Source: Streptomyces uncialis
Lineage (GTDB): Bacteria > Actinomycetota > Actinomycetes > Streptomycetales > Streptomycetaceae
NCBI RefSeq assembly: GCF_001905345.1
Contig: NZ_LFBV01000005.1
Span: 434,001 to 498,000, forward strand
DNA length: 64,000 nucleotides
Direction of reading: 5' to 3'
Shown here piece by piece: positions 30,286-39,384 of the stretch. Both the position numbers and the translations under genes were made by a program. How positions within the stretch are numbered: position 1 is the first letter of the stretch; the number at the start of each line of letters is the position of its first letter. The notes below the pieces were generated by a model. That model was not told the DNA's origin and made no database searches. It was given only the letters and a program-made list of their open reading frames with translations.

Positions 30286-31302
30286 ATGAAACTACTGATT
30301 CTGGGCGGCACCGAATTCGTGGGACGGGCCATCGCGGAGGAGGCGGTCCGCCGGGGAGAAGAGGTGACCGTCCTCCACCGGGGCCGGCACCGCGCCCCGG
30401 ACGGGGTCACCTCCCTCATCGGCGACCGGACCGCTCCCGACGGACTGGCCGCACTGGCGGACGGCACCTGGGACGCCGTCGTCGACACCTGGTCCGCCGC
30501 ACCGACCGCCGTACGGGACAGCGCGCGGCTGCTGACCGGCCGGGCCGCCCACTACACGTACATCTCCAGCGCGTCGGTGTACACCTGGCCGCCGGGCCCG
30601 GACCATGACGAGTCCCATCCCGTGGTGGACGGCTCGCCCGACGCGGCGGCGACCGACTACGCCCAGGACAAGCGCGGCGCCGAACTCGCCCTGCGGGACG
30701 GGTTCGGCGCGGACCGGAGCCTGCTGCTGCGCGCGGGGCTGATCCTCGGCCCGTACGAGAACATCGGCCGGCTGCCCTGGTGGCTGAGCCGGGTCGCCCG
30801 GGGCGGCGATGTCCTCGCCCCGGGGCCGCGGGACCTCCGGCTTCAGTACATCGACGCACGTGACCTGGCCGCCTGGGCGCTCGACGCGATCGCCGCCGGG
30901 TTGACCGGCCCGTACAACACGGTGGGTCCGCAGGGTCACACCACGATGGGCGAGCTGCTGGACGCCTGTGCCGAGGCCACCGGCTCCGCCGCCCGGTTCC
31001 GCTGGACCGATCCGCGGGCGATCCTCGACGCGGGGATCTCGCCCTGGACGGAGCTGCCGATCTGGACCCCGCCCGGCTCGGAGGAGCACGAAGGGGTGCA
31101 CCGTATCGATGTGTCCCGCGCCCTCGGCGCGGGGCTGGTCTGCCGGCCGGTGGCCGAGACGGTGGCGGACACCTGGGCCTGGCTGAGCGCCCTGGACGGC
31201 CGGGCCCCGCAGCGTCCCGACCGCCCCCGGCTGGGCCTGGACCCGGACCGGGAGGCCCTGGTCCTGGCCGGTACGCCGGGCACGGCCGGACCGACCGGCT
31301 GA
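30286..31302 (+). CDS. NAD-dependent epimerase/dehydratase family protein
   Basis: A 338-residue extended SDR: Rossmann glycine motif GGTEFVG (about residues 7-13), YTYISSASVYTWPPG (Ser region), the catalytic-type YAQDK near residue 125, and a substrate-binding C-terminal half. Acts on nucleotide-sugar-like or other hydroxylated substrates with NAD(P); specificity cannot be told. Monocistronic; ATG 30286. Confidence 0.88.
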   Translation: MKLLILGGTEFVGRAIAEEAVRRGEEVTVLHRGRHRAPDGVTSLIGDRTAPDGLAALADGTWDAVVDTWSAAPTAVRDSARLLTGRAAHYTYISSASVYTWPPGPDHDESHPVVDGSPDAAATDYAQDKRGAELALRDGFGADRSLLLRAGLILGPYENIGRLPWWLSRVARGGDVLAPGPRDLRLQYIDARDLAAWALDAIAAGLTGPYNTVGPQGHTTMGELLDACAEATGSAARFRWTDPRAILDAGISPWTELPIWTPPGSEEHEGVHRIDVSRALGAGLVCRPVAETVADTWAWLSALDGRAPQRPDRPRLGLDPDREALVLAGTPGTAGPTG

Positions 31303-31325
31303 CCTGCGACCACGCGTCACCCGTG

Positions 31326-31372
31326 GCGTTCGCCCTCGGCCGTGCCCTGTGCGGCGGTTGAGGGCGAAACGC
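31326..31372 (+). terminator. possible terminator after the epimerase gene
   Basis: TTCGCCCTC (31329-31337) and GAGGGCGAA (31360-31368) form a 9-bp stem with a 22-nt loop that itself can fold. It starts 24 nt after the stop. Confidence 0.4.
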
Positions 31373-31494
31373 TCCCGGAGACTCCTACGAATCACCCCCC
31401 GGGCCTGAACATCCGTACCGGCACCCCCGTATGGAACGGAGCCGCTTCACCCCTGCCGAACGACCACGGCGCGGCAAGGAAGCAGAGGAGTTCC

Positions 31495-33015
31495 ATGGGA
31501 CACACATCACGCAAACGCCGGACGACGAAGGCCCAGCGGGCCATGGCGGCGGCTGCCGCGCTGGTCATGGGCGCGGGCGGACTGGTCGTGGCCAATGTCT
31601 ACGCCTCGGCGTCGGGGACCGTCCCCCGGGACGGGGGCGAGCTCCGGCAACTGGTCGCGACCATCGACTGCCCCGACGTGGGCAACGAACTCACCGACGT
31701 ACCGGACGGGGCCCGCGCCGGGGTGGACGGTGAACTCGCCGCCCTCGACAGCCAGATCACCGAGTCCTACCGGCGGCTCGCCGACTCCCGGGACGACGCC
31801 GCACGCGATCCGGGCTTCGTACGGGACAGCATCCTCACCCCGCTCGGGAACGACCGGGCCGCGGCCCTCGAACGCATCCAGGCCCGTATCCGTGGCAACG
31901 GCGGCACCCCGCCTCGGCGCTTCGACTCACTGGCCGCCTGCACGGGCCGCACCCCCGAGGGCGACCGGACCACCGCGGACGGCGACGGCGGCGGTGAGGG
32001 CGAGCGCGAGGGCGGTGACCGGGAGCGCGACAGCGGCCAGCGCGGCGGACGGTCCGGCGGTGGGCAGAACGGCGGCCAGGGCGAGGGAAACGGCGGCGGA
32101 CAGGGCGGCGGCAACGGGCAGGCGGGCAACGGGCCCGTGGCCGCCGACTTCGCAGACATCCGGTCCGTCCGGCCGAACGTCCAGGTGCCCCGGTCCGGGC
32201 GCGGCGCGTCCCGGGGCACGTTCTCCACGAGCTGCGGCACCAACCGGAACCGGTTGTTCAATCCGGACAATGTGATCGTGGCACCGGGGGTGAGCAACGG
32301 CGCCCACCATATGCACGACTATGTCGGCAACCAGGCCAACAACGCCTTCGCCGATGACCGGACGCTCGCGGCCGGTCGCACCAGCTGCCGCGACCAGGGC
32401 GACAGGTCGTCGTACTTCTGGCCCGTGCTGCGGGTGCAGAACGGGCGGGCCGAGGCGGACGCGGACGCGGACGGCGGCGGCCGGGACCGCAACGTCGGCC
32501 GGATCCGGACGCCGAGCGAGGTGACCCTGCGCTTCGAGGGCAACCCGCGCTCACGGGTCGTCGCGATGCCGCGCTTCCTGCGGATCATCACGGGCGACGC
32601 CAAGGCCCTCACCAACGGCACGGCGAACGCCAACGCCTCCTGGAGTTGCACGGGCTTCGAGAACCGCCAGCTCAGGGACAAGTATCCGCTGTGCCCGCAG
32701 GGCAGCCAGGTCGTCCGGACGTTCCGCTTCCAGAGCTGCTGGGACGGCCGCAACACGGACAGCGCGAACCACCGGACGCATGTCGCGTTCACCGATCCGC
32801 GCTCGGGCGCCTGCCCGTCCGGCTTCAAGGCGATCCCGCAGCTCGTCCAGCGCGTCGTCTACGACGTCCCGCCGCGGCGGAACTTCGCCGTGGACTCGTT
32901 CCCCGAGCAGCTCCACAAGCCGGTGACCGACCACGGGGACTTCATCAACGTCTTCGACAACCGGCTGATGAACCGGCTGACGGACTGCGTCAACCGCGGC
33001 CGGCGCTGCTCCTGA
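31495..33015 (+). CDS. secreted DUF1996 domain protein
   Basis: A 506-residue protein with a signal-type N-terminus (basic RKRRTTKAQR then MAAAAALVMGAGGLVVANVY, cleavage near ASA), a helical segment, a Gly/Asp/Glu/Arg/Gln-rich linker (about residues 160-215), and a C-terminal DUF1996 domain (NVIVAPGVSNGAHHMHDYVG ... SSYFWPVLRV ... FQSCWDGRNTDSANHRTHVAF). DUF1996 is common in secreted fungal and actinobacterial proteins; activity unproven. The conserved HHMHD and Cys residues suggest a metal site or disulfides. ATG 31495 follows GAGGAG. Confidence 0.88.
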   Translation: MGHTSRKRRTTKAQRAMAAAAALVMGAGGLVVANVYASASGTVPRDGGELRQLVATIDCPDVGNELTDVPDGARAGVDGELAALDSQITESYRRLADSRDDAARDPGFVRDSILTPLGNDRAAALERIQARIRGNGGTPPRRFDSLAACTGRTPEGDRTTADGDGGGEGEREGGDRERDSGQRGGRSGGGQNGGQGEGNGGGQGGGNGQAGNGPVAADFADIRSVRPNVQVPRSGRGASRGTFSTSCGTNRNRLFNPDNVIVAPGVSNGAHHMHDYVGNQANNAFADDRTLAAGRTSCRDQGDRSSYFWPVLRVQNGRAEADADADGGGRDRNVGRIRTPSEVTLRFEGNPRSRVVAMPRFLRIITGDAKALTNGTANANASWSCTGFENRQLRDKYPLCPQGSQVVRTFRFQSCWDGRNTDSANHRTHVAFTDPRSGACPSGFKAIPQLVQRVVYDVPPRRNFAVDSFPEQLHKPVTDHGDFINVFDNRLMNRLTDCVNRGRRCS

Positions 33016-33048
33016 GCCGTCCGCCGAACCGTCCGTACGGCGGATGGC
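33016..33048. terminator. shared hairpin between convergent genes
   Basis: Eleven-bp arms (33016-33026 / 33038-33048) with one G-T pair, directly after the DUF1996 stop and before the convergent lipoprotein stop at 33094. Confidence 0.55.
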
Positions 33049-33093
33049 CCCCCGGCCACCCGCCGCACGAACCGGCTTCCCCCCGGCCCCCGT

Positions 33094-33597
33094 CTAATGC
33101 CCGCCGTGCCCGGGAGCCCAGGTGCCACCGGGGTCCGGGTGCTGCGGGTCCGTGCCGTGGGCGGAGCGCTCCACGTCGCCGCCCAGTTCGGCGCGCAGCG
33201 CGCCGACCATGTCCGGCCCCGCGACGGCGACCCAGCGGCGGCCCACCAGATAGGTGCCGCCGTAGTCCTTGGCGCCGTTCAGCCACTCCCGCTGGCCCCG
33301 GTCGGTGGTGAAGGTCGCGAGGACGAACCGGCCGTCGCCGGTGCGGCAGTCGGCCTGGCGCAGTTCGTCGGTCGCGGCGCGGGTCTCGGGCGCGCAGCCC
33401 ACCTCGGCGGCGAGCTCCTCCAGGGTGCCGGTGGCCGTCCGGGGGATGCCGGGGCCGTCGTCGCCGCAGCCGGTCAGCGCGGCGAGCAGGGCCACCGCGC
33501 TCACGGCGGCGGACCGGGCCCGCCACCGGGGCCGGTCGGCCGTCCCGCCACCGTCCCCGCCGCGTCCGTTCCCCGGGTCCCGCGTCGGCCGCCTCAT
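33094..33597 (-). CDS. putative lipoprotein
   Basis: A 167-residue protein with a lipoprotein signal: RARSAAVSAVALLAALTGC, lipobox LTGC at about residue 47. The mature part has two Cys (VGCAPETRAA, ADCRTGDGRF) and a small beta-rich domain (YLVGRRWVAVAGPDMVGAL). ATG 33595-33597 has GGAGAGG upstream. Not a named family; similar small Streptomyces lipoproteins are of unknown function. Confidence 0.8.
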   Translation of the reverse strand: MRRPTRDPGNGRGGDGGGTADRPRWRARSAAVSAVALLAALTGCGDDGPGIPRTATGTLEELAAEVGCAPETRAATDELRQADCRTGDGRFVLATFTTDRGQREWLNGAKDYGGTYLVGRRWVAVAGPDMVGALRAELGGDVERSAHGTDPQHPDPGGTWAPGHGGH

Positions 33598-33798
33598 CGT
33601 GCCCGCCTCTCCGCCCACCGCTCGCCGGTCCTGGCCGGTCCCGGCCGGGGGTCCGACCTCCGATACGGACCGCGTCGCCCGTGTGCTCAACACACCTCCC
33701 GCCGATGTGGGAAGGGCCTCGACGATCATGGGCCGAATCCGGACGTCCCCGGGGTACGGGTGTGCGAAGGTGACCTGGTGGACCAGGGAAGGGGACCG

Positions 33799-34383
33799 AT
33801 GAGCGGGAACGGGAGCGCGGGCCGCGGCACCGCGGACGGCGTCGGCGCGGCCACGGGGACCGTGCGGCGGAGCACGGCGGACCAGGAGCCCGGTCTCGCC
33901 TGGGAGCAGCGGCTGGCCGCCGCCTGGTCGCGGCTGGACGCGCTGCCCGCGCCGCAGTTCCGGGCGCTGATCGACGCGCTGGCCGCCGAACTCCCGCCGG
34001 ACAGCGCGGTGGCGGCGTTCGAGCGGGCCGGGGCGTTCGACTCGACGGGTCGTCCCGACCGGGCGGTGCCGCTGTACCGGCTGGCGCTGGAGCGCGGGGT
34101 GGAGGGTGTCCGGCGCCGCCGTGCCAAGATCCAGCTCGCGAGTTCGCTGCGGAACCTGGGCCGCCCCGAGGAGGGTGTCGCCCTGCTCTCCCCGGAACTG
34201 GACGCCGAGTCGGACGAGTTGGACGACGCGGTGCGGGCGTTCCTCGGGCTGTGTCTCGCCGACACGGGCCGGGAGCGCGAGGCGCTGGCGCTGGCGCTCG
34301 GCGCGCTCGCCCCGCATCTGCCGCGTTATCAGCGGTCGTTGCGGCACTACGCGCGCGGGCTGAACGCTCCGGCCGCTTCCTGA
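33799..34383 (+). CDS. tetratricopeptide repeat protein
   Basis: A 194-residue protein with a disordered Gly/Thr N-terminus of about 35 residues and two or three TPR-like helix pairs (AFERAGAFDSTGRPDRAVPL, YRLALERGVEGVRRRRAKIQ, SSLRNLGRPEEGVALL). TPR scaffolds mediate protein contacts. ATG 33799 follows AGGGGA. No operon partner is obvious; the next gene starts 73 bp later. Confidence 0.8.
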   Translation: MSGNGSAGRGTADGVGAATGTVRRSTADQEPGLAWEQRLAAAWSRLDALPAPQFRALIDALAAELPPDSAVAAFERAGAFDSTGRPDRAVPLYRLALERGVEGVRRRRAKIQLASSLRNLGRPEEGVALLSPELDAESDELDDAVRAFLGLCLADTGREREALALALGALAPHLPRYQRSLRHYARGLNAPAAS

Positions 34384-34455
34384 TCCCGGCGGCGGGGCGG
34401 TCCCCCGTCCGTGGCGGGCGGGTGACCATCCCCCGTCTCGTTCGTTGCGCTGGTC

Positions 34456-36399
34456 GTGCAGTCACAGGATGTCGTCACCCGCCCCGACCGCCCGGCCGGA
34501 CCGGCCGCCGACGTGGAGCGGGCCGAAGCCGCGCTCGTCGAGCACTATCCCCGGCTCGCCCGCCTCGCCTATCTGGTGCTGCCGCCGCGTCTCGGCCGGC
34601 ACCGCCGGGTGCTGACGGCCCACGCGCTGGTGCAGCGCGGCCTGCCCCGGGGCCGGGGCGGGAGCGGTACGGCGGGGGTGGTGGCCGCCCGGCGTTCCGG
34701 TGACGCCCGGGGCGCCGATCCGGGGTACGCGTTCGTACGGCTGCGGGTGCTGCGGGCGGCGCTGGAGGCGGATCTGCCGCTGAAGCGGTTCGCGCTGCCG
34801 AAGCGGGCGCGGCTGTGGCCCGGGCTGCCGCAGGTGTGGGGGCTGCGGCTGTTCCCCCGTTCCGGTGGCGCCGACGAACTCGCGCTGGACCAGGACCTTT
34901 CGGCGCTGACCGCGCCGGGCCGGGCCGCGTACGTGCTGCGGGGTCTGGAGGGGCTGACGGACGACGAGGTCCGGGACCTGCTGTCGGCGGCGGGCGCGGA
35001 GGACCCGGACGACGCGCTGGACGAGGCGGACGAGGTGGCGCGGCGGTACGCGCTGCTGGAGGCGCCGGAGTTCGATCCGTGTGTGCTCCAGGCGCGGCCC
35101 ACGGACCTGGTGCGCAGGCGGCAGCATCTGCGGGCGGCGGCGGTGGCCGCGGCGGCGACCGTGGTGTGCGGCGCGCTCCTCGGGATGCCCGGCGAGGGCT
35201 GGGGCCCGGACGGCGCGGCGGCGCCTCCGTACGCGAAGAACCCGGCGGGTGAGGCGGCGCTGGACCCGGCGCTGCTCACCGAGGCGGGGTCCGCCGCGTG
35301 GCGCACCTCGCCGCGCACGGACTTCTCGGTGTGGCCCGCCCGGGGCGCGCTGACCGGTGACCGGGCGCTGCTGCGGCGGGCGCTTGCGGTGTGGGCGCGG
35401 CCGGGTACGTCGGTGCGGGTGTCGGCGACCCCGGGTACCGCGTCGGGCGCGGCGCCCGGTCCGGCGCAGTTGCTGTACGCGGGTGAGGTGGACGGCGCGC
35501 GGGTGGTGCTGCTGCACGACGGGCTGCGGATCGTGCGGTACGCGGAGCCGGTGGAGGGCTCGGAGGGGGCGGCGCTCGACTTCGCCCGGGTGGACGGCGC
35601 GGGCGCGGCCGAGGCGGTGGCGCTGGTGCTCGGCCGCACGGACGGCAATGTGCGGTATCTGACGGCGCCCTGGGTGAGCGGTACGTCGGTGCGGGATCTG
35701 CGGGCGCCCGGTACCGGACCGGTGGCGTTGCGGCGGTCGGCGGACGGGGTGACGGACCCGATGGCCGGTCCCGGGCAGCCGGACCCGAAGACGGGGATGT
35801 GCTCCTCGTGGAACGTCCTCCAGGTGTCCGGTGGCGGGCCGAAGCGGCTGATGAGCGATCTGGGTGAGCTGACGCCGGCCCGGCTGACGTCGGGGCGGCC
35901 GGGGGCGGCGCGGGACGCGGCGGGTGCCGAGGCGCTGGCCGGGTGGGCGCCCGCGGCGTGTTCGCTGGCGGCGGTGCGGGGGCAGGGGGTGCGTACGGTG
36001 AACTCCTGGACGTACGCGAGCCAGCCGCTGCCGGAGGGCAACGGCCAGGCGTCGTGGCTGTGCACCCGGGCCGACACCTGGCGGGGCGGCGGGAGCCGGG
36101 TGCTGGCGCAGGTGCTGGCGCCGGGCAAGCCTGTCGCGGCGGTGGCGGCGCAGTCCGTGGACTCGCCCGCGTGTTCCCCGCGGCAGGCGCGGGTGCTGGC
36201 CGGGGTGCTGTGGAAGTCGACGGCCGGGTCCTGGTACCTGGTGGCCGCCGGGAGCAAGGGTGTGACGGAGCTGTCGGCGCGCGGCGATGTGACCGGGCAG
36301 GCGCCGGGGAACGTGCTGGCGGTCCCCGCCCAGGAGGGTGCGCAGGCCGCGCTGACCGGGCGGGGCGAGGACGGTACGAAGATCGACGCGCTGCACTGA
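34456..36399 (+). CDS. membrane-anchored protein with sigma-factor-like N-terminal region
   Basis: A 647-residue protein. Residues 1-200 look like a sigma-70 region 2/4-type helical module (AALVEHYPRLARLAYLVLPP, RAAYVLRGLEGLTDDEVRDL), followed by one transmembrane helix (about 220-240: AAAVAAAATVVCGALLGMPG) and a long extracytoplasmic domain with Cys in GMCSSW, AACS, WLCTR and SPACS. I do not recognise a named family. An N-terminal sigma-like segment fused through a membrane helix suggests surface sensing, but it lacks clear promoter-recognition residues. GTG 34456. Confidence 0.75.
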   Translation: MQSQDVVTRPDRPAGPAADVERAEAALVEHYPRLARLAYLVLPPRLGRHRRVLTAHALVQRGLPRGRGGSGTAGVVAARRSGDARGADPGYAFVRLRVLRAALEADLPLKRFALPKRARLWPGLPQVWGLRLFPRSGGADELALDQDLSALTAPGRAAYVLRGLEGLTDDEVRDLLSAAGAEDPDDALDEADEVARRYALLEAPEFDPCVLQARPTDLVRRRQHLRAAAVAAAATVVCGALLGMPGEGWGPDGAAAPPYAKNPAGEAALDPALLTEAGSAAWRTSPRTDFSVWPARGALTGDRALLRRALAVWARPGTSVRVSATPGTASGAAPGPAQLLYAGEVDGARVVLLHDGLRIVRYAEPVEGSEGAALDFARVDGAGAAEAVALVLGRTDGNVRYLTAPWVSGTSVRDLRAPGTGPVALRRSADGVTDPMAGPGQPDPKTGMCSSWNVLQVSGGGPKRLMSDLGELTPARLTSGRPGAARDAAGAEALAGWAPAACSLAAVRGQGVRTVNSWTYASQPLPEGNGQASWLCTRADTWRGGGSRVLAQVLAPGKPVAAVAAQSVDSPACSPRQARVLAGVLWKSTAGSWYLVAAGSKGVTELSARGDVTGQAPGNVLAVPAQEGAQAALTGRGEDGTKIDALH

Positions 36400-36425
36400 C
36401 CTGGGCAGCGGCAGGGCGGGACGGA

Positions 36426-36465
36426 TGAGGCGGGTGGGGAGCCGGAGGGCTCCCCACCCGCCTCA
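36426..36465. terminator. strong bidirectional terminator
   Basis: Perfect 18-bp arms (36426-36443 / 36448-36465) with a 4-nt loop between convergent genes ending at 36399 and 36487. Confidence 0.88.
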
Positions 36466-36486
36466 CGCTGTCGGCCGGGTCTCGGC

Positions 36487-37053
36487 TCAGGGGGCGGAGT
36501 CGAGGTAGGGGGCGGCCAGGGCCGGGGGGTTGGCGGCGCGGGTGGCCTCGATGTCCCAGCCGGGCAGGTCGGGGTCGTAGAGGGCGACGGGGACGGGGCG
36601 GCCCAGCACCCCGGCCAGCAGGCCCGAGGTGTGGAGGTGGCGGGCGACATCGACGCACACGGTGGCGAACTGTCCGCAGAGTTCCTCCGCGCAGTCGTCC
36701 TTCTCGTCGTCGGTGATGTCCTCACCGTCCTCGTACCAGTGCCCGAGGCGTTTCGCCTCGTCGACGAACAGGGCGCCGCCGACCGGGTCGTCGGGGGTGT
36801 TGCCGAAGCGCTCGAAGCCGTCCTGGAGCCAGTGGGCGTGGTTCCAGCGGGCCTCCTCGGGGCCGCGGCGGGCGAGTTCGGCGCGGTACCTGCTCTCGGT
36901 GTTCCAGCCGATGGTGAGGCAGGGGCGGCGGGGGTCGCGCCCGAGGCGGCGGACATGGAAGGAGACGACGTATATCTCGGGGACGCTCGTGGCGGGGAAC
37001 CGGGCGACGGCGTCGGCCGCCGCCCGGCGCAGATGGAGTTGGAAGGTGCTCAC
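36487..37053 (-). CDS. hypothetical protein (188 aa)
   Basis: GTG 37051-37053 with GGAG about 10 nt upstream. The protein starts STFQLHLRRAAADAVARFPA, contains YVVSFHVRRLGRDPRRPCLT and an acidic segment (YEDGEDITDDEKDDCAEELC). It resembles Streptomyces proteins annotated only as hypothetical or DUF4303-like; I cannot assign a function. No signal peptide or membrane helix. Divergent from the metal-dependent hydrolase. Confidence 0.7.
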   Translation of the reverse strand: MSTFQLHLRRAAADAVARFPATSVPEIYVVSFHVRRLGRDPRRPCLTIGWNTESRYRAELARRGPEEARWNHAHWLQDGFERFGNTPDDPVGGALFVDEAKRLGHWYEDGEDITDDEKDDCAEELCGQFATVCVDVARHLHTSGLLAGVLGRPVPVALYDPDLPGWDIEATRAANPPALAAPYLDSAP

Positions 37054-37231
37054 TGCTCGCGCACTCCAGGGTGTGGGGGGGTGGGGTGAACGTGGGGGTG
37101 AGGGGTCGGACGCGTCCGGGAACGCGCTGTGCGGGAACAACTGTCCTGGGACAGGGAGTACTTCATCATGGGGCGGGGGTGTGCGGAGCGGTCCGGCGAG
37201 AATCCGGCTCCGGGGGTCTGGCGCCGCCCAT

Positions 37232-37251
37232 TTACCCGTCAGTACATTGAC
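37232..37251. promoter_or_regulatory. possible TetR-type operator at the hydrolase start
   Basis: TTAC-N6-GTAC (37232-37245) overlaps GTCA-N6-TGAC (37238-37251), both short inverted repeats, just upstream of the ATG at 37255. The operon ends in a TetR gene that could bind here. Weak palindromes, so low confidence. Confidence 0.3.
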
Positions 37252-37254
37252 ACC

Positions 37255-38187
37255 ATGTCCAACAAGCCGATCCGGCGCCCTGGGCCCGTCGAGTCCGGGC
37301 ACGCCCCGCCGAGGCCCCGCAGGGTGTCGTTCTCCTGGGCGGACACCCCCCTGCACTGGGTTCCGGGGGACCCGTTCACCACCCATACCGTCAATGTGCT
37401 GCATCTGCTGCTGCCCGCCGGTGAGCGGTGGTTCGTCCATGTGTACAAACAGGTGCTGCCGTACATCCATGACGACGCGCTGCGGGCGGACGTCATCGGG
37501 TTCATCGGGCAGGAGGCGATGCACGCGCAGGCCCATGACGAGGTGCTGCCGCATCTGCGGGAGCAGGGGCTCGACCCCACCCCGTACACCGCGCAGGTGG
37601 ACTGGATGTTCGAGAAGCTGCTCGGGGACCGGACCCTGCCGCCGGGCCGTCCGCGCTGGTGGTGGCTGCGGGAGCGGGTCGCGCTCATCGCGGCGATCGA
37701 GCACTACACCGCGTTCCTCGGCGACTGGGTGCTGAACGCCGACGCGCTCGACCGGGCGGGCGCCGACCCCACCATGCTGGACCTGCTGCGCTGGCACGGC
37801 GCGGAGGAGGTCGAGCACCGGTCGGTCGCCTTCGACCTGTTCGCGCACATCGACGGGGCGTACGCGCGGCGGGCCCGCACCTGGGCGCTGGCGTTCGGGG
37901 CGCTGATGTTCCTGTGGCAGCGCGGCATACGGTTCTTCCTGGCCAACGATCCGACGCTGGACCGCGGTCCGGGCGGCACCGCGAAGGCGTCCCTCATGGA
38001 CTTCCACCGCCGGGGGCGCGCGGGTCTCCTGCCCGGCACCGGGGCCCTGCTGCGTTCGGTGCCCGGCTATCTGCGCCGCGACTACCACCCCTCGCACGAG
38101 TGCAGCACCGCACAGGCCCTCGCCTATCTCGCGTCCTCCCCCGCCGCCCGCGCCGCCGACGCGGCCGTGGGAAAGGACGCGGGCTGA
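37255..38187 (+). CDS. metal-dependent hydrolase (PF10118 type)
   Basis: A 310-residue member of the predicted metal-dependent hydrolase family: FSWADTPLHWVPGDPFTTHT, FIGQEAMHAQAHDEVLPHLR, LIAAIEHYTAFLGDWVL and LRWHGAEEVEHRSVAFD supply the Glu/His residues of a diiron-type four-helix bundle. Together with the following flavin/2Fe-2S reductase it resembles an oxygenase-reductase pair, possibly acting on lipids. ATG 37255; the frame is open from 37129 but the extension is not family-like. The stop overlaps the next start (TGATG). Confidence 0.85.
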   Translation: MSNKPIRRPGPVESGHAPPRPRRVSFSWADTPLHWVPGDPFTTHTVNVLHLLLPAGERWFVHVYKQVLPYIHDDALRADVIGFIGQEAMHAQAHDEVLPHLREQGLDPTPYTAQVDWMFEKLLGDRTLPPGRPRWWWLRERVALIAAIEHYTAFLGDWVLNADALDRAGADPTMLDLLRWHGAEEVEHRSVAFDLFAHIDGAYARRARTWALAFGALMFLWQRGIRFFLANDPTLDRGPGGTAKASLMDFHRRGRAGLLPGTGALLRSVPGYLRRDYHPSHECSTAQALAYLASSPAARAADAAVGKDAG

Positions 38188-39251
38188 TGCCGGGCCCGCG
38201 GCTGCCGCTCGCCGCGCTCGCCGCCACCGGCTCCGCGCTGCTGGTCCGCCGCGCGCTGCGCCGCCGGATCGGGGCCTCGCCGCTGTGGCCGCTGCCCGCG
38301 CTGGAGGAGCCGGTCTCCGGGCGGCCCCGCTCCCGGGCGCTGCGGCTGCTGGTCACCCGGCACGAGCGGATCGCGGACGGGGTGGTGCTGCTGCGGCTCG
38401 AAGGGGCCGCGCTGCCCGGGTGGGAGCCGGGCGCGCATCTGGACCTGGTGCTGCCTTCCGGGCGGGTCCGCTCGTACTCGCTGTGCGGGGACCCCGCCGA
38501 CCGCACCGCGTACACCGTCGCCGTACGGCTCGTCGCCGACGGGCGCGGCGGTTCCCGCGAGGCGCATGAACTGCTGCGCGCGGGCAGCGAGGTGGAGGTG
38601 CGCGGGCCGCGCAACCGGTTCCCGCTCGCCGACGCCCCGGAACACCTCCTGGTGGCGGGCGGTATCGGGATCACCCCGCTGCTGCCGATGCTGCGGGCGC
38701 TGGACGCGGCGGGCACCCCCTGGCGGCTGCTGTACCGGGGGCGCGGCCGGGCGTCGATGCCGTTCCTGGACGAGATCGGGCGGCTGGACGCGGGCCGGGG
38801 CCGGGTCACGGTGTCCGACGGCCCCGGACGGCCGCCGCTCGAAGCCCTGTTCCGGGACATCGCGCCGGGCACCGCCGTCCAGGTCTGCGGTCCGGCCGGG
38901 CTGATGGACGCGGTCGCGCGGGCGCTGCCCGCCGGCTGCGCGCCACACCGTGAGCGGTTCACCGCGTCCGTCGAGCCCGGCGGCGAGGACACGGAGTTCG
39001 AGGTGGAGCTGCGGCGCAGCGGGCGGACCGTACGGGTCCCCGCGGACTCCACCGCGCTGGCGGCCGTCCGCGCGGTGCTCCCCGACACCCCGTACTCCTG
39101 CGAGCAGGGGTTCTGCGGGACCTGCCGGCAACGTGTGCTGGAGGGCCGGGTCGACCACCGGGACACCCTGCTCACCGACGCCGAACGCGCCGGATCGATG
39201 CTGCTGTGCGTCTCCCGGGCCCGGGGCGGTCGCCTCGCGCTGGACCTGTGA
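38187..39251 (+). CDS. ferredoxin reductase-type oxidoreductase with C-terminal 2Fe-2S domain
   Basis: A 354-residue PDR/VanB-like reductase: FAD/FMN-binding region with VRSYSLCGDPAD (RxYS motif), NAD-binding GGIGITPLLPMLRAL, and a C-terminal plant-type ferredoxin domain with CEQGFCGTCRQRV and a fourth Cys in LLCVSRA. It passes electrons from NAD(P)H through flavin to the 2Fe-2S cluster and on to a partner oxygenase. The ATG overlaps the hydrolase stop, so the two are translationally coupled and probably form one system. Confidence 0.93.
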   Translation: MPGPRLPLAALAATGSALLVRRALRRRIGASPLWPLPALEEPVSGRPRSRALRLLVTRHERIADGVVLLRLEGAALPGWEPGAHLDLVLPSGRVRSYSLCGDPADRTAYTVAVRLVADGRGGSREAHELLRAGSEVEVRGPRNRFPLADAPEHLLVAGGIGITPLLPMLRALDAAGTPWRLLYRGRGRASMPFLDEIGRLDAGRGRVTVSDGPGRPPLEALFRDIAPGTAVQVCGPAGLMDAVARALPAGCAPHRERFTASVEPGGEDTEFEVELRRSGRTVRVPADSTALAAVRAVLPDTPYSCEQGFCGTCRQRVLEGRVDHRDTLLTDAERAGSMLLCVSRARGGRLALDL

Positions 39252-39384
39252 CCTGCGCGGAACTCCGCGCGCCGGGGGCGCCGGAGGGCTTCTGTGGCGG
39301 CGGGTGCGACGGGGACGTACGGGGTCCGGCCATGGTGCGTCACCTGGGCCGGGGCGGCCCGGGGGCTGCCGCTAGGGTGTTCCC

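Noticed and set aside
34456..36399. Calling this gene an ECF sigma factor
   Set aside because: The sigma-like N-terminal helices lack clear region 2.4/4.2 signatures and most of the protein is an extracytoplasmic domain behind a membrane helix.
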